DNA from: Bacilli bacterium
GTDB lineage: Bacteria > Bacillota_I > Bacilli_A > RF39 > UBA660
Assembly (NCBI GenBank): GCA_028708005.1
Contig: JAQVZV010000037.1
Span: 1-7,538, forward strand
DNA length: 7,538 nt
Reading direction: 5' to 3'
Shown here: positions 1-7,437 of the stretch, piece by piece
Layout of the letters: every line of letters starts with the position of its first letter
Numbering within the stretch: the first letter of the stretch is position 1
Notes under the pieces: model-generated
Seen by the model: the letters and a program-made list of their open reading frames with translations, nothing else
Databases searched by the model: none
What the model was told of the DNA's origin: nothing
Position numbers and translations under genes: made by a program

Positions 1-1187
1 ATTATTTTCTTATCGCGTCTGACAGCTAGTAAAGCTGCTTCATTAAGCAAATTCTCTAAATCAGCACCACTGAAACCTACTGTTCGTTTAGCTAAATTTT
101 TAAGCGTTATTGTTGATGACAATATCTTGTTTCTAGCGTGAACAGATAATATTTCTTCTCTTCCTTTAACATCGGGTAAGTCAACAGTCACTTGGCGGTC
201 AAATCTTCCTGGTCTTAATAATGCTGGGTCAAGAACGTCAGGTCGGTTAGTTGCAGCTATGATTATTATGCCTTCATTAGAACCAAAACCGTCCATTTCA
301 GCTAATAATTGATTCAATGTTTGTTCGCGTTCGTCATGTCCTCCACCCAAGCCGGTACCTCTTTGACGACCAACAGCATCTATTTCATCTATAAATATAA
401 GACATGGCGCATTGTGTTTGGCTTGTCTAAACATGTCTCGAACACGACTTGCTCCAATACCAACAAATAATTCAACAAAGTCAGATCCACTTATAAAATA
501 AAATGGCACGTTTGCTTCGCCTGCTACCGCTTTAGCAAGTAATGTCTTCCCTGTACCCGGAGGACCAACTAAAAGAACCCCTTTAGGAATCCTAGCGCCT
601 AAACTTTGAAACTTTTTAGGATTTTTTAAGAAATCAATTAACTCTCTAACTTCTTCCTTTTCCTCTTGCAAACCTGCAACATCGTTAAATGTTACTTTCC
701 CAGTATCTTCGCTTAATTTAGCCCTGCTTTTACCAAACTCGAGCGACTTATTAGCGCCATTCATTTGCCTTGTAAAGAAGAAAAAGGCAAATCCTATTAA
801 AGCGACGATTGGTAAAACGTTTAATAAGAATAATAAGAAAGTACTAGATTCAGGATCGGTATTAGTTTCTAATTTAAAACCAAATTCTTCTCTAGCTAGT
901 AATACCCTACTCATAACTTCTTCAGAAAATGGCACTCTAACAAAGAAACTCTCTTTATCATCATAATCCTTTAATTTACCCCTAATTTCATATACTTTAG
1001 CCCTATCCCTAGGTGTAATGCTTATTTCTGTAACTTTATTGCCACTTAAAACTTCTTCAAATTTATCGTATGACAAATTATTAACTTTTTGTCCTGCAAA
1101 ATCAAGAGCAACTAAAATAAACAACGCTAATACGATAAGTACTATATATGGCGTTATTCCTTTTCTTACATTATTTTTTATTTTCAT
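1..1187 (-). CDS. ftsH: ATP-dependent zinc metalloprotease FtsH, N-terminal 395 residues (3' end beyond the window)
   Basis: FtsH is a membrane-anchored hexameric AAA+ protease that extracts and degrades misfolded membrane proteins and some short-lived cytosolic regulators. I translated it from ATG at 1187-1185, which has GGAGG at 1193-1197 five bases upstream. Residues about 12-29 form a first membrane segment. About 30-116 are the extracytoplasmic domain, and about 117-138 are a second, Phe-rich membrane segment. The AAA+ module starts near 164 (TGKVTFNDVAG). It has Walker A GPPGTGKT at 208-215, a pore-loop FVG at 241-243, Walker B IFIDEID at 264-270, and the second region of homology at 313-332 with arginine fingers R325 and R328. 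The frame stays open to base 1, so the zinc-binding HEXXH peptidase domain (about 200-250 more residues in the family) lies off the window. It starts 13 bases after tilS stops and is probably co-transcribed with it. The family assignment is certain; protease activity cannot be judged here. Confidence 0.97.
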   Translation of the reverse strand, partial: MKIKNNVRKGITPYIVLIVLALFILVALDFAGQKVNNLSYDKFEEVLSGNKVTEISITPRDRAKVYEIRGKLKDYDDKESFFVRVPFSEEVMSRVLLAREEFGFKLETNTDPESSTFLLFLLNVLPIVALIGFAFFFFTRQMNGANKSLEFGKSRAKLSEDTGKVTFNDVAGLQEEKEEVRELIDFLKNPKKFQSLGARIPKGVLLVGPPGTGKTLLAKAVAGEANVPFYFISGSDFVELFVGIGASRVRDMFRQAKHNAPCLIFIDEIDAVGRQRGTGLGGGHDEREQTLNQLLAEMDGFGSNEGIIIIAATNRPDVLDPALLRPGRFDRQVTVDLPDVKGREEILSVHARNKILSSTITLKNLAKRTVGFSGADLENLLNEAALLAVRRDKKI

Positions 1188-1192
1188 AATTA

Positions 1193-1197
1193 CCTCC
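1193..1197 (-). promoter_or_regulatory. ftsH ribosome-binding site
   Basis: GGAGG on the minus strand lies in the 13-base tilS-ftsH gap, five bases before the ftsH ATG. It fixes the ftsH start just before the first membrane segment. The gap is too short to hold its own promoter. Confidence 0.85.
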
Positions 1198-1200
1198 ATT

Positions 1201-2523
1201 TCAATGATACTTAATTATTATATCATAACTTTCATTCTTTGATTTATCATATTTTGATTTTTTTAATCCTGGTAACCATACAATTCTATCTTTACTATCA
1301 ACTAGTATTGGCCAATGCTCACGCTCACTAGATGCAATTTTTTCATTTATTAAAATATCTTTAATTTTTTTGTGGCCAGTCATTCCCTTAACTTCTATTC
1401 GATCTCCACGTTTTTTATTTCTAACATATAAAGGTAGTGCTACATCATCACTGTTGAGGCGACATATATAATTGCTTTTATCATTACTGTCATCAACAAT
1501 TTTTAATTGTCTCCCGTTTGGCAAATTAACCATTCTATCAAATTTTATTTTATAGTCAATAACTTGATTATCTTTTTTTTCAAACTTTAGTTCATTATAT
1601 GATTTTATAACTTTAATATCATTTGGTAAATAGATATAAGAATTAGGTTTAGAAGAAGCAATCAATTTATTAACCAAATCCTTATGTGCATCACCTATTA
1701 ATATTAAATCGTCTTGATAAATTATGCTGATGATATGATTAATAATTCTATCCTGTATTACTTTATCTAGCTTTGCTAATTTATCAAGGTGAAGAACTTC
1801 TTGAAAATATACATCTTTTATAACTTTCTTCATTTGCATATCAATATATTCATCATTCTCTAATATTAATTGACTAAACTTTAAGAATTTATCATGAACG
1901 CAAGGGTCCTCTCGCTTTAAGAAAGGCAATATATATTTACGATATCTATTACGTGTATATTTATCAGACTCATTAGATGGATCAATTGAAAAGTTAATAT
2001 TATATTTTAGATTATATTCTAAAATATCTTCTTTTGTTACATTAATTAAAGGTCTTAGCATTTTGTATGTTCCCCTATCTGTAACTCTTGAAAAACCAGC
2101 ATACCCCTTAAATGATGAGCCTCTAACCAAACGCATCATTATTGTTTCAATTAAATCATCCCCATGATGAGCAGTAATAAGATATGAAGCTTTATATTTA
2201 TTGATTACTTCTTCAAAAAAAGCATATCGTTTAATTCTAGCTTCATTTTCAAAATTAGTATCAGTAATTTTGTCAATTGTCATCTTCTCAAAAATAATGT
2301 CATTTTTCTTGCAAAAGTTTTCTAATTCATTAGCCTCATCGACGCTTTCTTTTCGTACATTGTGGTCAACATGGGCGCATATAATTTTCATATTAAGTTT
2401 GTCTTTTAAAATTGATAATAAGTGGATGATTGCCATTGAATCTGGTCCATGTGAAGCGCCAACAACAATTGTTTTATTTGCTCCTCTTAATTCTTTGATT
2501 AAAAATTGTTGAACTTCTTTCAT
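1201..2523 (-). CDS. tilS: tRNA(Ile)-lysidine synthetase TilS
   Basis: TilS uses ATP to attach lysine to C34 of the CAU-anticodon tRNA-Ile, so that it reads AUA and is charged with isoleucine; the enzyme is cytosolic and normally essential. The 440-residue protein begins with the N-type ATP-pyrophosphatase fold. Its PP-loop reads SHGPDS at 24-29, where the family normally has SGGxDS. HVDHN (51-55), AHHGDD (118-123), RLVRGS (131-136), DPSN (181-184) and YTRNR (189-193) follow at the expected places. The C-terminal tRNA-binding domain has RNKKRGDRIEVKG at 368-380, KKIKDILI at 385-392 and VWLPG at 415-419. Length fits the family (about 430-470). I chose ATG at 2523 because it has a near-perfect Shine-Dalgarno; an in-frame ATG at 2556 has none and would translate through that site. 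It ends in TGA, 13 bases before ftsH, its common neighbour in Bacillota. The Gly-to-His change in the PP-loop is odd, but the rest of the enzyme looks intact. Confidence 0.95.
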   Translation of the reverse strand: MKEVQQFLIKELRGANKTIVVGASHGPDSMAIIHLLSILKDKLNMKIICAHVDHNVRKESVDEANELENFCKKNDIIFEKMTIDKITDTNFENEARIKRYAFFEEVINKYKASYLITAHHGDDLIETIMMRLVRGSSFKGYAGFSRVTDRGTYKMLRPLINVTKEDILEYNLKYNINFSIDPSNESDKYTRNRYRKYILPFLKREDPCVHDKFLKFSQLILENDEYIDMQMKKVIKDVYFQEVLHLDKLAKLDKVIQDRIINHIISIIYQDDLILIGDAHKDLVNKLIASSKPNSYIYLPNDIKVIKSYNELKFEKKDNQVIDYKIKFDRMVNLPNGRQLKIVDDSNDKSNYICRLNSDDVALPLYVRNKKRGDRIEVKGMTGHKKIKDILINEKIASSEREHWPILVDSKDRIVWLPGLKKSKYDKSKNESYDIIIKYH

Positions 2524-2590
2524 ATCATCACCTCCACCTACATCAAATATTAACATATTTCGATTGTTTTTAAAACCTTTGCGATCCTAA
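2524..2590 (-). other. uvrA-tilS intergenic spacer, no terminator seen
   Basis: This 67-base AT-rich gap is the largest inside the operon. On the minus strand I see no stem-loop followed by a T run. A TAATAT-like hexamer near 2560 could act as a weak -10, but nothing resembling TTGACA sits at the right distance. The only clear signal is the tilS ribosome-binding site at its downstream end. The likeliest reading is transcription through from uvrA, possibly with a weak extra promoter. Confidence 0.5.
2527..2535 (-). promoter_or_regulatory. tilS ribosome-binding site that decides the start
   Basis: GGAGGTGAT on the minus strand complements the 16S rRNA 3' end over nine bases, and its GGAGG core ends seven bases before ATG 2523. 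Starting at the upstream ATG (2556) would turn this site into the codons for a Gly-Gly-Gly-Asp-Asp tract, which TilS proteins do not have. This supports the shorter 440-residue protein. Confidence 0.9.
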
Positions 2591-5422
2591 TTAATTATTG
2601 TTCTTTAGTTTCTCTAATTCCCTTTTTAAATATTGACCTGTATAAGAAGGTTTTACTTTAGCAACTTCTTCAGGTGTGCCGATAGCTATTATTTGTCCGC
2701 CTAAGTCGCCACCTTCAGGGCCTAAATCGATAATATAATCTGCTACTTTTATAACATCTAGATTATGTTCAATAACAACAACCGTATCGCCATTGTCAAC
2801 AATTCGATTGAGAATAGCAAGTAGTTTTTTTATATCATCTGCGTGAAGTCCGGTTGTGGGTTCATCTAATATAAATAAACTTTTACCAGTAGGCTTGCGC
2901 TGTAACTCTTTAGATAGTTTTACCCTACTCGCTTCACCACCTGATAAGGTTGTAGCACTTTGGCCTAAACGTACATATCCTAAGCCAACATCTAATAATA
3001 CTTGTAATTTGTTTTTTACTTTCGGAATATTTTCAAAAAAGACAGCAGCTTCTTCAATCGTCATTTTTAATACTTGGGCTATATTTTTACCTTTATATTT
3101 TATTTCTAACGTTTCTCGGTTATATCTTGTTCCATTACAAATCTCACAAGGAACATACACATCTGGCAAAAAATGCATTTCTATTTTTTTAACACCATCA
3201 CCATAACAAGCCTCACAGCGGCCTCCTTTTACATTAAAAGAAAAACGACCCTTTTTATATCCTCTGATTTTAGCTTCTTTTGTATTTGTAAAAACCTCTC
3301 TTATCTCATCAAAGACTCCTGTATAAGTAGCGGGATTACTCCTTGGTGTTCTACCTATTGGCGTTTGTGAAATATCAACAACTTTATCGATGTATTCAAG
3401 TCCTTTTATCGATTTAAAGCGACCAGGTTTTTCCTTAACAACATATAATTTTTCAGCGACAGCTCTATACAACGTTTCACTAACTAAAGATGATTTGCCA
3501 CTACCAGAAACACCTGTAACACATATAAAAGTTCCTAGAGGGAATTTAACATCGATATTTTTTAAATTATTGTGTTCGCATCCTTTCAATTCAATAAAGT
3601 TACCATTACCTTTGCGGCGTTTAGCAGGTATTTCAATTCTTTCCTTGTTTGATAGATATTTACCAGTCAAACTATTTGGGTTCTCCATAACTTCTTTAGG
3701 CGTTCCGGCAGCAATAACATAACCACCTTCTCGTCCGGCTTTTGGTCCTAAATCAATTAAATAATCGGCTTGCATCATTGTATCATGATCATGTTCCACC
3801 ACAATAAGACTATTATCTAAGTCCCTCATTTGTATTAATGAATCAATTAATCTTTGATTATCACGTTGATGAAGCCCAATGCTTGGTTCATCTAAAACAT
3901 ATAAGATGCCAGAAAGACGAGAGCCTATTTGCGTTGCCAATCTAATACGCTGTGATTCACCCCCGGATAAAGTGGTTGCCGTTCTATTTAAATTTAAATA
4001 ATCTAAGCCTACATTTATTAAGAAAGCCATTCTGCTCTTAATTTCATTAAGAATAAGTTTGGCAATTTCAGCTTGTTCTTGTCCTAATTCTAACTGTTCA
4101 AAGAATGCAAGAGCATCCCTAATACTTAAATTCCCTACTTCAAATATATTTTTGCCACCCACTAAAACAGACAAAACGCTATCTTTTAATTTTGAACCAT
4201 TACATGTTGGGCATGTTTTTTCAACCATATAATTACTAATCCAATCACGTATAAATTCACTATTGGTTTCAATATAACGACGTTCTAAATTATGAATAAC
4301 TCCTTCATAAGTTTCTTTGCTATTGTAAAGATGACCACCTCTGCTTTTAAACTTAAAGTCAATAATATCTTCTGATCCATAAAGAATAATATCTAAGTCT
4401 TTGCGTTTTAAATCATTTATGTCCTTGTCCATATCAATGCCATAGTACTTACATACTATCTCTAATTTCTTATTATAAATATTAACATCATCCATATTTC
4501 TTAAAGGTAAAATGGCACCTTCACGTAAACTCAAGTCTTTATCAGGAATAAGCAAATCCTCATCAATCTCCAGCTTTAAACCCAAGCCTTTACACGTTGG
4601 ACAAGCTCCATAAGGAGCATTAAAAGAAAATAAACGAGGTTCTAATTCATCTAACGAAAAATTACAATATGGGCAAGCGAAAACTTCACTTAAAACTATT
4701 TCCTCGCCACCTATAACATCAACAATTGCTTTTCCATCTGCTAATTTTGTCGCAACCTCAAGCGCTTCGTACAATCGACTTCTGATGTCATCCTTTATAA
4801 CAAGACGGTCGATAACAATCTCAATATTTGACACTTTGTTTTTTTCTAAATTGATTTCTTCGCTTAAATCAAAAATCTTGCCATTAATTCTTACTCTTGT
4901 AAATCCACTCTTTCTTATATTATCTATTTTCTCTTTATGAGTCCCTTTTTCCCCTTTAACAATAGGGGCTAAAATTATGATTTTGGTACCGCTATCCAAT
5001 TCTAAAATTTTATTAACCATTTCTTCAATACTCTGACTAGTGATTGGTATATTATGGACGGGACAATGAGGAATCCCTATTCTTGCATATAACAATCTTA
5101 AATAATCATATATTTCAGTTACTGTGCCCACGGTTGATCTGGGATTCTTATTAGTTGTTTTTTGTTCTATGCTTATTGCTGGACTTAATCCTTCAATACT
5201 ATCAACATCCGGTTTCTCAGAACTTCCAAGAAATTGTCTCGCATATGAACTTAATGATTCCACATAACGGCGTTGTCCTTCAGCATAAATAGTATCGAAG
5301 GCTAAACTACTTTTACCGCTGCCTGAAACACCAGTCATCACAACCAGCTTATTTTTTGGTATTTCAATATCTATATTTTTAAGGTTGTTCTCACGAGCAC
5401 CTTTTATAATAATCTTATCCAT
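2591..5422 (-). CDS. uvrA: Excinuclease ABC subunit A (UvrA), DNA damage-recognition ATPase
   Basis: UvrA is the dimeric ABC-type ATPase that finds bulky DNA lesions and loads UvrB in nucleotide excision repair. From ATG 5422 the protein is 943 residues, close to the family's usual 940-957. The first nucleotide-binding half has Walker A GVSGSGKS (31-38), signature LSGGESQR (485-492) and Walker B LYVLDEPSIGLH (507-518). The second has Walker A GVSGSGKS (637-644), signature LSGGEASR (826-833) and Walker B LFILDEPTTGLH (849-860). Zinc-binding Cys pairs lie at 250/253 with 274/277 and at 736/739 with 759/762, plus the conserved CPTC at 404-407. The UvrB-binding/insertion region between about 120 and 400 looks complete. 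A longer in-frame version could start at TTG 5452, but it overlaps uvrB, lacks support, and starts ten residues ahead of the usual N-terminus (MDKIIIKGARENNLKN). It follows uvrB by 4 bases and ends in TAA. It is intact, with no frameshift. Confidence 0.98.
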   Translation of the reverse strand: MDKIIIKGARENNLKNIDIEIPKNKLVVMTGVSGSGKSSLAFDTIYAEGQRRYVESLSSYARQFLGSSEKPDVDSIEGLSPAISIEQKTTNKNPRSTVGTVTEIYDYLRLLYARIGIPHCPVHNIPITSQSIEEMVNKILELDSGTKIIILAPIVKGEKGTHKEKIDNIRKSGFTRVRINGKIFDLSEEINLEKNKVSNIEIVIDRLVIKDDIRSRLYEALEVATKLADGKAIVDVIGGEEIVLSEVFACPYCNFSLDELEPRLFSFNAPYGACPTCKGLGLKLEIDEDLLIPDKDLSLREGAILPLRNMDDVNIYNKKLEIVCKYYGIDMDKDINDLKRKDLDIILYGSEDIIDFKFKSRGGHLYNSKETYEGVIHNLERRYIETNSEFIRDWISNYMVEKTCPTCNGSKLKDSVLSVLVGGKNIFEVGNLSIRDALAFFEQLELGQEQAEIAKLILNEIKSRMAFLINVGLDYLNLNRTATTLSGGESQRIRLATQIGSRLSGILYVLDEPSIGLHQRDNQRLIDSLIQMRDLDNSLIVVEHDHDTMMQADYLIDLGPKAGREGGYVIAAGTPKEVMENPNSLTGKYLSNKERIEIPAKRRKGNGNFIELKGCEHNNLKNIDVKFPLGTFICVTGVSGSGKSSLVSETLYRAVAEKLYVVKEKPGRFKSIKGLEYIDKVVDISQTPIGRTPRSNPATYTGVFDEIREVFTNTKEAKIRGYKKGRFSFNVKGGRCEACYGDGVKKIEMHFLPDVYVPCEICNGTRYNRETLEIKYKGKNIAQVLKMTIEEAAVFFENIPKVKNKLQVLLDVGLGYVRLGQSATTLSGGEASRVKLSKELQRKPTGKSLFILDEPTTGLHADDIKKLLAILNRIVDNGDTVVVIEHNLDVIKVADYIIDLGPEGGDLGGQIIAIGTPEEVAKVKPSYTGQYLKRELEKLKNNN

Positions 5423-5426
5423 ATAA

Positions 5427-7385
5427 TCAACTTCCCTCTGCTTTGAGTTCAAATAATATATCCCTTAGTTCAGTTGCACGCTCGAAATCAAGTCTTTTAG
5501 CAGCGTCCATCATCTCAACTTCTATTTGTTTAATAATACGATTAGTTTCCTTTTTATTATACCTCGCGTTTTCCTTCTTATTACTTTCGGCTTCATTAGT
5601 AATTAATTCCCTAATCTCTTTATTAATAGTTGTTGGTGTAATGCCATGTTCTTTATTGTATTTTTCTTGTATTTCTCGCCTACGATTAGTTTCCTTAATC
5701 GCCACTGACATCGCGTCACTAATCTTATCAGCATACATTAACACATATCCGTTTACATTTCTAGCACATCTACCAATAATCTGTATTAAACTCCGTTCAC
5801 TTCTTAAGAATCCTTGTTTATCAGCATCTAAGATAGCGATTAAACTAACTTCTGGAATATCTAGTCCTTCTCTTAAAAGATTAATACCAACTAAAACATC
5901 ATATTTACCTAATCTTAAATCTCTGATTATTTTGATTCGTTCAAGCGTCTTTATTTCATTATGTAAATATGCCACTTTAATATCTAAACTCTTTAAATAA
6001 TTAGTAAGTTCCTCAGCCATTCTAATGGTTAAAGTAGTAATTAAAGTTCGTTCGTTATTTTTAATGCGATTATTTATTTCACCAACAATATCATCAATTT
6101 GACCTTCTGTTTCCCTGACTTCAATAATTGGATCTAATAAACCCGTTGGTCTAATTATTTGTTCAACGACTTGGTGATTAACTTTTTCTAATTCGTAATC
6201 ACCTGGCGTAGCTGATATATAAACAACTTGATTTATTTTGCCTTCAAATTCTTTAAATTTCAATGGCCTATTATCCATTGCGCTCGGCAATCTAAAACCA
6301 TAATCAACTAATACACTTTTTCTAGCGCGGTCTCCATTATACATTCCTCTAACTTGTGGTAACGTCACATGAGACTCATCAATAATGAGTAAAAAATCAT
6401 TAGGAAAAAAGTCGATCAATGTCGTTGGCATTTCGCCTTCATCTTTGAGCGCTAAATGACGAGCATAATTTTCAACGCCCCGACAGAAGCGCGTTTCTTC
6501 TAACATTTCTAGGTCATAATTAGTTCTTTCCTTCAATCTTTGGTGTTCGAGAAGTTTGTCGTTTTGTAGAAAATAATCCAATCTATCTTTCAACTCACTT
6601 CTGATGCGATCAATTGAAATATTTAATTTTGTTTCATCCGTTACATAGTGACTTGCAGGATATATAGTTACACTCTTCTTATTAGTGGTAACAACTCCTG
6701 TTAAGGTATCAAATTCACTTACTCTTTCAACTTCATCACCAAAAAACTCTATTCTAATTCCTTTAGCATGTTCATAACTAGGAACCAGTTCAACAACGTC
6801 CCCCCTTACGCGAAAGGTACCTCTCTTTAAGTCTAGATTATTCCTTTCATACAACATTTCGACTAATTTTTTTAATACTTCATTACGGTCAATTTTATCT
6901 CCAACGTTGATTATAAGCATTTTGTTTTTATAATCTTCAACTTCTCCAATCCCATATATACACGAAACTGAAGCGACAACAATCACGTCATTTCGACTAA
7001 GCAGGGCTGATGTGGCAGAGTGTCTTAATTCATCTATTTCATCATTTATTGCGGCATCTTTTTCAATGAAAGTATCAGTTGATGGGACATAAGCTTCTGG
7101 CTGATAATAGTCATAATACGACACAAAATACTCTACCCTGTTATTGGGGAAGAGTTCTTTAAATTCACTATACAACTGCCCTGCAAGAGTCTTATTGTGC
7201 GCTAAAACCAAAACGGGTTTATTTACTTGCTCGATAACGTTTGAAATGGTAAACGTTTTTCCAGTACCAGTAGCGCCTAATAAGACCTGGTGTTTAATCC
7301 CGCCCTCTATTCCATTAACCAATGCTTTAATAGCCTGGGGTTGATCACCACTAGGCTTATATTTAGAAACCAATTCAAATGACAT
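5427..7385 (-). CDS. uvrB: Excinuclease ABC subunit B (UvrB), damage-verification helicase
   Basis: UvrB receives damaged DNA from UvrA, verifies the lesion by threading a strand behind its beta-hairpin, and then recruits UvrC for incision. The 652-residue protein is full length for the family. It has Walker A GATGTGKT (37-44), the beta-hairpin region with its cluster of tyrosines (SYYDYYQPEAYVPSTDTFIEKD, about 89-110), the UvrA-contacting domain (about 155-250), the DESH Walker B box (336-339), SATPG (391-395), helicase motif VI QIIGRCARN (535-543), a charged linker (about 595-615) and a C-terminal UVR coiled-coil motif (about 616-650) for UvrC contact. Motif VI is normally QTIGRAARN, so two non-arginine positions differ while both arginines are kept. 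The ATG at 7385 has GAGGTGA five bases upstream. uvrB leads the operon behind a promoter with a LexA-like operator, fitting damage induction. Assignment is secure. Confidence 0.98.
   Translation of the reverse strand: MSFELVSKYKPSGDQPQAIKALVNGIEGGIKHQVLLGATGTGKTFTISNVIEQVNKPVLVLAHNKTLAGQLYSEFKELFPNNRVEYFVSYYDYYQPEAYVPSTDTFIEKDAAINDEIDELRHSATSALLSRNDVIVVASVSCIYGIGEVEDYKNKMLIINVGDKIDRNEVLKKLVEMLYERNNLDLKRGTFRVRGDVVELVPSYEHAKGIRIEFFGDEVERVSEFDTLTGVVTTNKKSVTIYPASHYVTDETKLNISIDRIRSELKDRLDYFLQNDKLLEHQRLKERTNYDLEMLEETRFCRGVENYARHLALKDEGEMPTTLIDFFPNDFLLIIDESHVTLPQVRGMYNGDRARKSVLVDYGFRLPSAMDNRPLKFKEFEGKINQVVYISATPGDYELEKVNHQVVEQIIRPTGLLDPIIEVRETEGQIDDIVGEINNRIKNNERTLITTLTIRMAEELTNYLKSLDIKVAYLHNEIKTLERIKIIRDLRLGKYDVLVGINLLREGLDIPEVSLIAILDADKQGFLRSERSLIQIIGRCARNVNGYVLMYADKISDAMSVAIKETNRRREIQEKYNKEHGITPTTINKEIRELITNEAESNKKENARYNKKETNRIIKQIEVEMMDAAKRLDFERATELRDILFELKAEGS
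5431..5438 (-). promoter_or_regulatory. uvrA ribosome-binding site inside the end of uvrB
   Basis: GAGGGAAG on the minus strand overlaps the last sense codons of uvrB and lies eight bases before ATG 5422. The uvrB stop (5427-5429) falls between this site and the uvrA ATG, a layout that favours translational coupling and roughly equal output of the two partners. It also argues against the TTG at 5452, which would lie upstream of the site. Confidence 0.8.
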
Positions 7386-7389
7386 ATTA

Positions 7390-7396
7390 TCACCTC
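7390..7396 (-). promoter_or_regulatory. uvrB ribosome-binding site
   Basis: GAGGTGA lies upstream of ATG 7385 with normal spacing. With the transcription start predicted near 7401, the leader is only about 16 bases and is almost filled by this site. That leaves no room for a riboswitch or attenuator, so control should act at transcription initiation. Confidence 0.85.
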
Positions 7397-7407
7397 AAGA
7401 CATTACA

Positions 7408-7437
7408 ATTATACACCCGAACAAAGGTTTGTGTCAA
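7408..7437 (-). promoter_or_regulatory. Sigma-A type promoter of the uvrB-uvrA-tilS-ftsH unit
   Basis: On the minus strand a perfect -35 TTGACA (7432-7437) and a perfect -10 TATAAT (7408-7413) are separated by 18 bases. The predicted start is near 7401, about 16 bases before the uvrB ATG. Two full consensus hexamers make an intrinsically strong promoter, of the sort that is usually held down by a repressor; a LexA-like palindrome occupies the spacer. Sequence just upstream of the -35 is almost pure A/T and could act as an UP element. Confidence 0.9.
7418..7431. promoter_or_regulatory. Putative LexA (DinR) SOS box in the uvrB promoter spacer
   Basis: The plus strand reads CGAACAAAGGTTTG, an interrupted palindrome of CGAAC and GTTTG around four bases. 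The Bacillus-type LexA operator core is GAAC-N4-GTTC; this site matches seven of those eight bases (last C is T). It fills the 14 bases directly next to the -35 element, so bound repressor would block RNA polymerase. uvrB is a known SOS gene in Bacillus subtilis and other bacteria, so site and gene agree. LexA itself is not in the window. Confidence 0.72.

Noticed and set aside
1018..1242. Plus-strand open frame of 74 codons
   Set aside because: It lies antisense to the ftsH start and the end of tilS, has no ribosome-binding site, and its composition mirrors the minus-strand genes.
2201..2512. Plus-strand open frame of 103 codons antisense to tilS
   Set aside because: It is a shadow of the conserved tilS N-terminal domain with no ribosome-binding site and no recognisable family.
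2540..2590. Internal promoter for tilS in the uvrA-tilS gap
   Set aside because: Only a weak -10-like TAATAT is present, with no acceptable -35, so it cannot be claimed.
2856..3722. Three plus-strand open frames of 65-116 codons antisense to uvrA
   Set aside because: All lie opposite highly conserved UvrA sequence and show no start signals or domain motifs.
5443..6000. Plus-strand open frame of 185 codons with hydrophobic, membrane-like stretches
   Set aside because: It is the reverse complement of the UvrB C-terminal half. Antisense of charged, helix-rich protein often reads as Leu/Ser/Ile-rich sequence, and there is no ribosome-binding site.
7144..7344. Plus-strand open frame of 66 codons
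   Set aside because: It lies antisense to the UvrB Walker A region, with no start signal.
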